A program made the position numbers and the translations under genes. Below the pieces are notes generated by a model. That model did no database searches and had not been told where the DNA came from. It saw only the letters and a program-made list of their open reading frames with translations. DNA of 64,000 bases from Neodontobutis hainanensis (taxonomy: Eukaryota > Chordata > Actinopteri > Gobiiformes > Odontobutidae): positions 62,001 through 126,000 of the forward strand of contig JALDNG010000785.1 in NCBI GenBank assembly GCA_024349245.1, written 5' to 3'. This document shows, piece after piece, positions 26,800 through 37,399 of the stretch (position 1 is the first letter of the stretch; each line of letters begins with the position of its first letter).

Positions 26800-27899
26800 T
26801 CATCAAGTATAGAACTTCCACACATTTATTAAATGATTTTTTCAATAACCCATATGAGATAAATACCATAAACAATACTATTTACTGTTTTAAAATATTA
26901 AATTATAAATAAAGTTAAATGAAAACTCTATTACATTTTAATACCAGAAAAATATGCACTTATAAATGTTTTTTAATTATTACTTGTTTATGTGTATACA
27001 GTCAAAATCGCAAAAAGAAATACCAACTATAAATTGAAAATACTATAATAGTTCAAGATATAATCAATATGCTACATATGTAGATTAATATTGTTCAATT
27101 AATATCTCATTATAACAACTTTAACTTCAAAATGAAAGAATTTTCACGAAATATATGAAAAGCTCTATCAGAATAAAGTGAAAACAAAGTATATAAGGTT
27201 GTATACTAGAGGTCATCTGATTTAATAAAAATTTTAATAATTAAAATTACACAATATTATAAATTATACTATTTACAAAACATCAATTTTACATAAATAT
27301 CCTTAGATATTAATTCTCATTTCGATTAAATTTCGTGAATATTATACTTATTTTAGTTTCGTTTTGAGCCATGTCTTGAGTTTGAATGTCTCAATAAGTT
27401 AGTAATTTAAGAGTGCTTTAATTTTGTTTTAGTTTCAAAATTCTTGTTTGACATTTTACCAAAATAACGGTTGTCTAAGTTTTGTTTCAGCTTGATGCCA
27501 ATACTATTAAGAAAATTTTTCAATTTTAATTTTCAATGAGTATAAAATTCTGTATGATTTGCGAAATGCGAGCAGCAGCAAAATTACCTCGTTGAAAGCT
27601 ATTGTAAATGTAAAGAGATTATGATCTCTACAATAAAAAGCCATTTTCGAATCAAATTACCCAAATAAACAGGTAATGTATGAAGAATCGAATTAATGTT
27701 CTGTCATTGATCATGGTTTCCTATTATTTTGCTTAAGTGAACAATATAAAGTATTTTTCAACTAAGATCGAGCAAAATTATTTAAAGGCTTAAAAATCTG
27801 TTGTTCTTGAACTTTATTGGGGTAATGAGGATGGTATTATAGTCTTATGTATTTAGTCTCTCAACGTAATCGGAGACTACATCAAATTATTAAATCTAG

Positions 27900-29340
27900 T
27901 ACTGACTAAAATAAAGTCATTGACGTTTTCTAGAAAAAAACTTTAATTGAAAATAACTGTCATTTTACGAGATATATCTAAATTTATATAACTAGTTTTC
28001 GCTCTGGCTCATTTTCAAGTATATTACGACCCTTAAAGATTGAGTCAAGATATGGCAATTTTAGCTAAGATTCATCAATGAAAAAACTTACTCTAAGAAA
28101 GAAGAAACCGTCCTGACACGCATTAATTTCACGATCATGTGTGAAAAGGCCAAGGTTTGTGTTGAAAAATGAAAAAAATCTGTAAAAATTCAGTAACATG
28201 TAGGTTTTATTTAGAAATTCATGAATTTCTGCTCATGTCTAGAATAATTCTCAGAGAAAGACTCAATGTAATTAGAATTGCTGTCACCAAAATTGAATAT
28301 ACGATGCTCGCTTCGAAAAGTATTCTTCAAAAATAAATCAGATCACCATTTTAAATTACAATCACGTAAAAGAAGGTACAAAATTCAACTCCCTAATTTA
28401 AATGGAAGAGGTTAAAAAGCTTCGTAAACATGTTTTTAACATGTGAAAATTTTTTTAGACACTATGCACGACGGCAACCATATTCTTGGTATAAAAGACA
28501 CTGTGATAGCTGAAATTATATAAAATTCTAACATAGAAAGACAATTTAGATGTATAGCTGAAAATTCTGATCATGGTCCTGTTTTTTTACTCTTTCCTCA
28601 AACAATCTGACTTAAAAGAGAGACATTTCGATTAAATTGTTCACATTTTACAAATTTATTGAAGAATTCATAGTTTCAACTATTATATCCCAGGAGTGTT
28701 ATTTTTAAGCCCGTTCCACAATCGTGATGATGTGATGAAATGAAATTGATTTAAATGATTGAGAATCGAAGGTTAAACTCTTCTTCTCGAATAGTCTCAA
28801 GAACAGGATTTGATTTAAAATTAAGATAAATACTGATGGAAGAGTTAATCCTCGCGAGTCCAACGTAAAAAATCTTGTGTATTTCAAATATATTTCTTGA
28901 AAAGAACTTCAAAATAGTTACCTTGACGCTATCTGGTAAATTATAAGATAGCTATGATCAAAATAGAAGAATTCATATCTTTTACAAATTTTATTCATGA
29001 CTATATATATTTCTTATCAAGTACACAGGAAATTTACTCAGATTTTACAAATCCTTCCCAGCCAAATTTAGACAAATTATAGCTGATAAAGTCAAACGGT
29101 TTCCATTACTCTGAATAATTTTCGATAATCTAGGTCATATGGGATTTATAACGTAATATACGTTATTATGATAAATTTATGTATACTCCTGGCTCTACAA
29201 AGTTGTTCAAAACTTTTATAACCTTAATTATTTCAAATCAGTATCAAGTCCCTTGGAACATATTTCAATAAACTTCAGACTGCATTACCATATGAGAATA
29301 TCTCTTCAGATATTCTTAAAATAATATCCTTAAGTTACAT
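27900..29340. other. Less A+T-rich island of possible decayed coding sequence
   Basis: Base composition changes visibly, and several stretches on both strands stay open for 25-60 codons without a recognisable domain. One example is a plus frame at about 28200-28330; another is the minus frame at 28705-28887. The best individual piece is the minus-strand exon candidate at 28092-28179. More than one frame looks equally coding-like, so I cannot choose strand or product. Confidence 0.3.
28092..28179 (-). CDS. Candidate exon (minus strand), unidentified
   Basis: A good acceptor (CTGAATTTTTACAG) and a GTAAGT donor bound 88 open bases encoding 29 whole residues, including NTNLGLFTHDREINACQDGF. It starts in phase 2 and ends in phase 0. 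The same frame continues after a 27-base intron-like segment (28065-28091) as LKLPYLDSIFKGRNILENE. Whether that segment is removed is unknown; it is shorter than usual animal introns. No family is recognised. Confidence 0.25.
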
Positions 29341-29346
29341 TCATGA

Positions 29347-29589
29347 ATAAAAGAGGTTAAAAAGGTTTTTGATCATTACAATAAAGAGAGATCTAACAAA
29401 AGGCGAAGTTATTTCCCATTTATGACCTGCTGTCACAAACAGCCAAAATATTTCCTCTTTACTGGGGAAACGAATTTTACTTTCAAAAAACATACTGAGA
29501 GATCAATGAGAACATATGTGTTAATTGAATTAAATTGTGAAATGAAAAATCATCAAATTCATCATCCTTGTTCGTGTTCTAACATTTAA
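29347..29589 (+). pseudogene. Open coding-like segment upstream of the CCCH fragment
   Basis: Eighty codons are open from a stop at 29344 to the TAA at 29587-29589. They include a Cys/His pair region (PFMTCCHKQPKYFLF) and a tail rich in His and Cys. The segment ends just before the CCCH zinc-finger fragment and might be an earlier part of the same decayed gene, but a second forward frame over the same bases is also plausibly protein-like, so the frame is uncertain. No domain is recognised. Confidence 0.2.
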
Positions 29590-29850
29590 CTGTTGACGAA
29601 ATATTTGAACGCATAAATAACTTAATAGATAAGTTGGGCTGCCTCATTATTTAATCATCCCAACATTGGAATTTGTTAAACTTGCCGAGTCAGAATATAG
29701 ATTATGCAATCACTATGGAAATGGTTGTTTCAAAAATGAACAATGTTTAAGGTTTCGTATATGCCATAAATTCGATCTTACAACAACCTAAATCCAATCT
29801 AGGCAAGTGCGATCATTGCGATAATTTTATTATAATCTTTTGAAAGAAAA
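29584..29850 (+). pseudogene. ZAP/PARP12-like CCCH zinc-finger fragment
   Basis: Vertebrate ZAP (ZC3HAV1) and PARP12-type proteins begin with a winged-helix segment followed by CCCH fingers and act in RNA binding and antiviral defence. Here LTVDEIFERINNLIDK is followed, after a frame change, by VGLPHYLIIPTLEFVKLAES, which looks like the winged-helix part. It runs directly into RLCNHYGNGCFKNEQC and then RFRICHKF, a C-x6-C-x5-C pattern with a following IC(H)KF as in these fingers. The frame stops at 29789-29791; another frame then carries GKCDHCDNF. At least one shift and a stop break it. Downstream, 29850-29990 has another open segment of unknown relation. Confidence 0.45.
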
Positions 29851-30291
29851 TTGGAATTTGAATCTATAAGTGAAACCAACTATAAAACGGATTGTGGAAA
29901 ATTAAAAACATATAAATGTAAGTTAACTCCTCTATTAGATAGAATATATCTCATATGGAGCATGAATCCTTAATATATTGATTGAAAAATAAATTAAGAT
30001 TGTCATGTAAAAGCTACAATACAACATATCTAACAAATAAGCAAGGGAAAAGAGACAGTTGAGACCATCTCTGCACCGCAGTTAAAAACATTCCTAGCAG
30101 TAGATATTTAAGTAAATATCTAAGAAGTCCATATTTCAAAATAAGAATAAACCAAATTAACGAAACAGAATCATCATAAGAATTTTTGAAAATAACATTT
30201 GTTGTGACTCTAGAGATTTAAAAATAGAGATAAATTAATCGTTCTCTCAAGTCTAACATATATCACATTCGCAGATCTCCTTCCGATCTAA

Positions 30292-30516
30292 AGATCCTTT
30301 CTTCTAGTTTTTCTTGGAAAAAATTGGATTAGGTTCTCAGTTTTGGGGTGTCTTAGCTCAAGGTTTTTCTGTTTCCAGATGTTTAGACTTCAATTTATGT
30401 ATGGTTTAGGTTCAGTGTTTTATTATGTCTGCCATGAAATTCTTCGATCCGCTTCTAATAACTTAAAACACAACATTGCAAAATTTTTAAAGCAAAGAGA
30501 GAGTTATGTTGATTGA
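30292..30516 (+). pseudogene. Unidentified open segment
   Basis: Seventy-four codons are open without a convincing start, in a less A+T-rich stretch. The first part is hydrophobic and aromatic; the end is LRSASNNLKHNIAKFLKQRE, helix-like and charged. An acceptor-like TTTCCAG lies inside at about 30378, so the true exon may start there at an ATG. No domain is recognised, and it may belong with the CCCH fragment upstream or be independent. Confidence 0.2.
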
Positions 30517-31799
30517 TATGAAAAGCAAAGTGTATTTGTTGAGATCATTATTACAAGTAATTAGTTTATTTCATTCCGTTCCTACTTTTTAGAATTGGTG
30601 CAACCATTCTCATCATTATAACTTTACAATGAAGATCCTCGAGTTTAAAAGAATTCATGGAAGTATTTCAGGAAATACACTCCACGGTAATTCTATTCTA
30701 GACACAATTTCTATGCATGATGTCATTAAATCTTCTTTAAAACATTAATCATACATGAAAAATCGATGTCAGTCAGTCGAACTAGTTTAAGCCTGTGATT
30801 TTCATTTTAAAATATGATATTATTTGATGATTGAAGCGCTCAACCTATACAATACATTGTGGATAATTATCTGTAGTATTTTAAATATTTAGAAGTTTAG
30901 TTTGATCCTTGAGTTTATAAATTAATAATTATATGCAAATTATTTCCTTTGAGATATCCTGGTTAACAATAAACATCGATTAATGTTTGATATCCGAGAG
31001 AGTGAATGAAAATTATAAAGGCGTTTTTAACGGTAATTTGCATTTGATCAATAAATATATCAGTCAGTTGTCGAAAATATATGAGTGTAACAAATTTAAT
31101 AATGTAATGTATGATCAATCTGTCTAATGTTAAATATAAAGATTATAAGGATCCGTTTGTGTATCTTTGAACTTTAACGGTCAGACAAAAATTCTCATTT
31201 ACGCCTAAAATTTGAATGCCAATCCAATATCTCGTGTCTTATGAACGTAATAGTATAATTCAACTTTTTGCTTCTTATTGAATAATTGAAAATTCCCTGA
31301 ACATAATGAAATCCACTTTAACGAATAGTGACTGTTACTACTCTGAGAGAGTTTCATATATATGTGTCTCATATATGAGTTTAAATATATATTTCTAAAT
31401 GGTATATTTCCATGAATTATATGTCCTGAATTAGGTTAGAGATAATTCATATATTTATTCGTTATGAACTTTTTTAAATTGTTTTCTGATACAATGGCCG
31501 GAATGTATGATAACGTGATCGTATACTTTTTTCAAAAATCATGTTTGCATAAAAATTATCTTACATGATAAATACTCGATTAATAGTTGTAAATTTATAA
31601 CAAGCCAGAAAATACGGGTTATTGTCGTGAAGGAAAAGTGTCAGTATCTTTTTTGATCACAAACATCAACGATTTACTGTCTGTAAATGCCTGAAAAGAA
31701 AACTTTTACAAATGATAATATGTCTAAACATACCAGATTCAAAAAAGATTACATAAAAACGTTCTATATCTACTTCGACTTTGTTTACTCTTTTCTTCT

Positions 31800-32560
31800 G
31801 AACACAAAGATGGTTACCAAATACAATCGATGAATTTCTCTAAAACTGCTTTAACGACTGCATCATAAACGTCTCTGAACAATGGTATATGAACATTAAG
31901 TTCTGTTTTATTAAGCATGGTGGCTAAGTAAAATGCTCTATTTGCATCGTTTAAATCCTCTTACCATTTCCTATGTGATTCAAAGTTTCTAGACGATTAT
32001 CCTTCAATGCTGTGTAAAGTAAAACAGATAATCTTCTCTCCTGAAATTAAATTGTTGAGACTATTTACAATTCCATTTAATTCCTTCAGGATTTGACAAA
32101 AAATCTTTTAATAACTAGATAGCCTCCACTCGTTCCTATAGAGGCAGATTTCTTTTCCTGTTAAGGATCATATGCAGAAAAAAATGTTGAGATTTTCCTA
32201 AAGAGACTATTTAATGTTATTACAAAGCCAAATTCGTTTAAATGAATTCAAAATAATTTCAGATAATCTTTATGTTACAAGATAGATCAACTGTAGATAT
32301 GAATGTATTCAAAACAGATAAAAATCAACTTAACTCATCCAAATATTTCCATCAACATCTTAAACATCTGAGCTGAATCTATGAGATGGAATAGCATCCT
32401 TAGAAATACGAAAAATGTAAATGGTCTGATCACATTCTTGAAAATAAATATCTTCCTTTGTTAAATGGGATAAGGTAATAACCACTTACTGTCGATTTTT
32501 GAGTAAAGATACATACAGCTAACAATGAAGATAAATCCTGCAAAGAAAGAAAAATTCAAA
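31800..32560 (-). pseudogene. Decayed coding island, minus strand, unidentified
   Basis: Read on the minus strand, successive short frames carry protein-like segments: an exon-like piece with acceptor TTTCTTTGCAG and donor GTAAGT near 32540-32490; ILKELNGIVNSLNNLISGE; LSVLLYTALKDNRLETLNHI; and DLNDANRAFYLATMLNKTEL. They are separated by frame changes and stops. The second and third segments have the helix-turn feel of repeat proteins such as ankyrins, but I cannot confirm a domain. The concentration of such segments on one strand suggests one broken gene. Confidence 0.3.
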
Positions 32561-35500
32561 GTTTATAGATAGTTGAATACTTTAACTTTTATTTATTATT
32601 CAAAAGGCTTCCAGTTTTTAGAATATTGAGAAAAAATTAACGATTTGTTGAGTTGAAGCCAGAAGAATATCCAATTGCACGAAAATGAACAAATTGAAAT
32701 TTTTTGAAAGTCTGCATTGTGATTAATACTCTTCCATGCTATAAGTGTCTCGAGAAAAAGTGTAGAGTGGAGCCTCTTCTGTAGTTATGCTATGTTTAAT
32801 ACCATGTTTCTTTATAGTTTGAAAAATGTCAGAATCAGAAGTCTCAGATACCCGTTTGGCAATTCGTTGAACATGACAAACGGCTTTGAAGCTCATAATA
32901 AATCTGAAGCTTCTGTGGAGTCATCATAAATTGATTGATGATAAATTAACGTAGTTAAAGAACCATCTATCTTATATATTCAAAAGAAGTAAAATATTAA
33001 AATCGGCGTCTATAAGTAGTTTGTTGAAAGCTGCGATTGAGAAAGTCCAAAGAGAATTTCCTGAGGAGTTAATATTGAGTATAATAGATTGGGTTTAAAT
33101 TATATCGAATGTTTGAATAATAAGAAGTAGTTAATGTCAATCTTGTGATAAACAGACTACTATCGATGATTACGATATTGTAAAAATGACTTGAACCCAT
33201 ATGTCGACTTGAGAAATGTCGTTTCGATTTGTAATTCCATACATTAAGCATTAGATCCCAATCATAATCTTTCTAAATAATTGCTTTTTTGTTGTTGATT
33301 GAAACTTAGTATTGAAAAGAGTTGAGTTAACTGCGTTTTAATTATTTTATGAATTCAGTGTTCTTGATATTCCAAACAAGGTGGTCGCGAAAGTGGAAAT
33401 TGAAAGATAAACGAGTTGTATGTTCACGATTTTAAATCTATTAAACTTTTAAATTTCTCCAAGGTCGTGAGAGCTCTTGGGGCAGGTTTAGAGCATCAGC
33501 ACGTTCACCTACTAATTAAAGAAAATTAAATTTTGCCAACAGTTGTATTCGAGTTGGTATATATCAAATGACGTAAAACTAAATCTTTCACAAATATCCA
33601 TGGTGAACATCTATCTGCAAGTAAAAGCATTTCCCAAAAGAGATCAGACGGTTAAAAGTACTTTATCCTATCGAACTTTAATGAGACATGCACCAATATC
33701 CCTCAAGTAAAACTCAAAGTCGACATAAGTTATTATTTTAAAAATTTATATTTTTCAGTTCTATGACTCTAGTTTAATGTTAAAGTGCAGAAATTAGACG
33801 TTAATTTTATCAAGTGTATTACTTCACATTGTAATTTTAAATTCGTCATATTATAAGTTAGATTACACACACTTTTTCGTCAAAGAAGAACTAAATTTAT
33901 TATAATGCAGTCTTTAATTTTGAGCTTTATGACCACTCAATATATTCAAATTTTTGTCGTCTCTTTTTTTAGGTTTAAAAACAAATATAAATATTTATAA
34001 TCTGGTGAAAGTAATCGTTCTCTACCGCCTGACGCACGTTCATCACATAATTTACTTATATTTTTTATTCCTCTAAGATCAAAATTTAACAACGCTAGTA
34101 GATCTTGAAAAAATTTTTTTACAAATATCAATTTCTAGATCAATTATTTGTTGAAAACATCAAGATTATTTATTTTCGAATAATTCAAATAGATATATAT
34201 TTGGGATATACGTTGAAATTTTAAATATTAAATTACTTTCATTGTTTATGTTCCAGAATATCTTCTTGATGTAACTGATATACTTAAAATTTTTGAATGT
34301 AAACAAAAACTACAATATTTAACACAACAAGTATGAAACTACAAGTTGTTGAGATACCTGAAAAATAAATATCTTTGTTAAAAAACTCAAAATTATAAAG
34401 AACGGAAAATTTTTGAAAAATGAAAATAATATTTTAAATGATGAAAATGTCTATCGAAATAATAAGTATATTTGATGAAAAAACTTTTGATAAAATCGAT
34501 TTATAATTCGTGATTATTTTGGTTTTGAATTAAATACTATTTTGTAGATTTTAATAAAAATATAGCTAAAATATTTTATTATCATAAACCAATTCATCAA
34601 ATTATATGTTTGATAATAGTGCTCGTAATTTACAATAATATATTTTTATATTGAATGCGTTTTGACTCAAAAATAACAAAGTTTACATTTTTAATAAAAC
34701 ATACAATTAGTTAATAAAATTTTATCAACCTGAAATATATAAACAGTCATATTATCATTCAAATGGACTCAAATAGAGATAAAAAAATTAAGTTATTTAC
34801 TAGATTTATTTCATTTTTAAATTTTATCAAGAAAGGAAAAGAGATATAACTTGATTTTTAAACTGAACATCAAAATTAGATTTGAAATTTTATGATGCTG
34901 TTCATAAAAAAATGTAATTTTCATTTTGAATATTTTATAGAATATTTAAAATAAAATTACAATTTAAAAACCATTTAACATCAAGTAATATTTGTTATAT
35001 GATTTAAAAATAAAAAATGTGTGTTTAAAACATTAAATATTATGTATAATATGTTACATATTTAAATTAATATTTAGATTAACAATATAAATAAATTATA
35101 TTCAATACAAATTTGTTTCTGTATGTATTATTAATCTGATTATAGATTCAAATAATGGTAATTTTTCTGAAATAACCTTAAATTTGATATCCACGAATTT
35201 CTTGAAATTGTTACAAAAAATTAATTTAAGGTAATATTTATCTTTTTGTTTATTTAAAAACTCAGTTCACAATCAACTTTATTTTTCTAATTCAAAATTA
35301 AAATAATATACATTTTTTGATGTCTGATACTCTTCATTTTTTTGTTATTATATCATTCAAACATATTTTTGATTATTGAATTATCTGTTTCAAAAATTTT
35401 AGACAAACTTGTTTCAAATGTCGAGAAAATTTTAAAAATAAACAAAACTTAAAAATGATAGAAAGAGATTCATTTAATCTTAAAATAACTAACAACGTTA

Positions 35501-35983
35501 TTTTCTAAAAATTCAAAAGTAAATAGATTATGTTACTTTTATTTTGTAATCACCCTGTCAGATGATTTATTTATTTGTCACGCAGAAATCAAATAAATTT
35601 ATCAGCATGTGTATTTTTTATTCTGATACAAAGATTTAAATTTTACAATGGGATACAAATTATATATCATAATCATCGATCTTGAAAAAATTTAATGTTG
35701 TAAACGTAAAAATTTGATTGATAAATGTGATAATTTTATTCAATCATTCTATAATCTTCTTTATATTCATGAGCATTAGTATTTTAAATTAAATAACGAC
35801 GATCATTTTTTCAAAAAAAAATAAATAATAAGTATAAATATATTATTTTAAAGATTAATTATAATGACATATTTGATTTATACGTTAAGAGACGCTACAG
35901 TAATTGTGGAACAACAAAATAACTCTCACCATATATCTGCTACATTAATGCGTAAATATTTTCTTTCGCATTCAACTGGTTTG

Positions 35984-36292
35984 TCAATCAGATAAATACA
36001 ATATTGTATTTTGAATTTTCTTATCATATGTATGTTGCTCATAAATTTTAGTTTTAGTCAGTGTATTTATGTTGAAATACAATGTAATATTAATTTTTAT
36101 TATATCATCAAGGTAATTCCTTTCAACAATTGATGTTGATGAATTAATGCTATCGGATCTTAAATGATCAAATTCATAAATAATACGAGATATATGGAAA
36201 TATAGATAGATGCGAAATCTATTAAGCAAATCGTGGCATTCAGAAATCCTCTTAATTTCTTTTGGAAATATTTTATTGTGAAAATATCTCAT
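35984..36292 (-). CDS. Longest minus-strand open frame, unidentified; possible exon
   Basis: A 102-codon frame opens at an ATG directly after an AAACAG acceptor-like site and encodes a charged, Cys-poor sequence including KEIKRISECHDLLNRFRIYL and SDSINSSTSIVERNYLDDI. The first two thirds look more protein-like than the Asn/Ile/Lys/Tyr-rich tail, and a GTATTT donor like those of the micro-exon family at about 36080 would remove that tail. No domain or signal peptide is recognised. Confidence 0.3.
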   Translation of the reverse strand: MRYFHNKIFPKEIKRISECHDLLNRFRIYLYFHISRIIYEFDHLRSDSINSSTSIVERNYLDDIIKINITLYFNINTLTKTKIYEQHTYDKKIQNTILYLSD

Positions 36293-36297
36293 CTGTT

Positions 36298-36359
36298 TAG
36301 TGACACTTAATCATACTGGTTTTAATCACAGAGAAAATTAATATAGTGACACTTAATCA
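36298..36359. repeat. Short direct repeat pair
   Basis: The 16-base word TAGTGACACTTAATCA occurs at 36298-36313 and again at 36344-36359, 46 bases apart, just upstream (minus sense) of the open frame at 35984-36292. A perfect 16-mer containing GTGACAC is unlikely by chance at this distance in such A+T-rich DNA. It may mark a small duplication or a paired regulatory site. Confidence 0.6.
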
Positions 36360-36605
36360 CTTCAAAAAATGTAAAAAAATAAATTTATACGTAAAGTCGT
36401 AAATATTATCAGTCGAGTATGAAATATTAAATTGCATCATTCTATTCTAAACCGGTACACTGAGCTACTCTGGGACATTAATGATTTACCAAATAAAACC
36501 GTGAAAAAGCTAAAGATAAATTTCTGAAAAAATAAATACTCTGCCACATCTTGTAATTTATAAAATAATTAATATTATAATGAGATGAATATAACAATGA
36601 TTTAG

Positions 36606-36788
36606 AGAAAATTAAACTGTGTAATTACGCCAAAAGGAAAACCATCTATATTATACTAGCAATATGGATTTGTAAACCATAAGGAATTCGCGAATATTCA
36701 ATGGGGTTACAAATTATACCAGAAATACAAATGCAATGCACAGAAAACAACTACAAACAATGAGATCGAAGGCGATTGTGACCCATAA
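36606..36788 (+). pseudogene. FLYWCH zinc-finger domain, degenerate
   Basis: The frame after the stop at 36603-36605 reads VITPKGKPSILY, then a stop, then QYGFVNHKEFANIQWGYKLY, QKYKCNAQ and TTTNNEIEGDCDP before TAA at 36786-36788. Order and spacing follow the FLYWCH pattern: KGKxxLLYxGY, a KHKEFA-type link, the Trp core, a KCxA Cys, and a final GDHxH region. Several metal ligands are missing (the WRC Cys and the final His), and one stop interrupts it. In insects this domain commonly precedes a MULE-type transposase, and remnants of one follow here. Confidence 0.55.
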
Positions 36789-37300
36789 ACAACCATAGGG
36801 GTAACAACGAAAACAATTTAGTGCAACAAGCTGTAGATTAGATGAAGAACATAATGGCTTAAAATTAAGCTACTCCAACTTATTTTATATCCTTTGAAAG
36901 TACACACCTTGAATCAAGCACTTATGGCCATACCAAAAATATCGCTTAAGAGTATATCTCACAGGAAGCGTCAAAATATTCAGAGTTAATAATCAATATC
37001 ACAACATACACCTCCGACAGACATGATATTCAATATACTAGACATATAAGAATTTGAGTATTTGATTCAGGATCAGGGATCGATAGGTCCGTCATTGTAG
37101 GTAAAAATGACCTCAACATTGGATATCCTATGGAAAATATAAGGTGGTACCAACGATATTTTTAAATATATATCATTCACTTCTAAATCTACCATGTCAT
37201 TAACTCTAAATCTATTTAATATCTTGTACAAGCCAATACAAGAGCAGTGTACGTTCGCACTTTGGATGAAATTAAGACAATAGGTCCTATGTCCTCTCTC
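36789..37300 (+). mobile_element. MULE-type transposase relic downstream of FLYWCH
   Basis: The same forward frame, broken by many stops, carries MAIPKISLKSISHRKRQN, PPTDMIFNILDI, EFEYLIQDQGSIG and later GGTNDIFKY and CTFALW. In FLYWCH-MULE proteins the corresponding order is a basic RxRQ segment, a PP..IPD linker, the F..DSG strand, the W.DGTF catalytic-core strand and an LYALLP-like region. The individual matches are weak, but their order and the FLYWCH domain directly upstream support a decayed MULE-family element. The 79-codon minus-strand frame at 37073-37312 is therefore probably antisense shadow. No terminal inverted repeats were found. Confidence 0.4.
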
Positions 37301-37399
37301 GAAAGAAATCATTTTAATTTATAGAGCTCAGCAAAAAGTGCATTCTAAACAGCCTACCATTAATAAAACTTTGAGGGTTTTATTTTCTCTCTTTCAAAG

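Noticed and set aside
37073..37312. 79-codon minus-strand frame with a plausible-looking sequence
   Set aside because: The plus strand here carries ordered MULE-like segments after a FLYWCH domain, so this is most likely antisense shadow.
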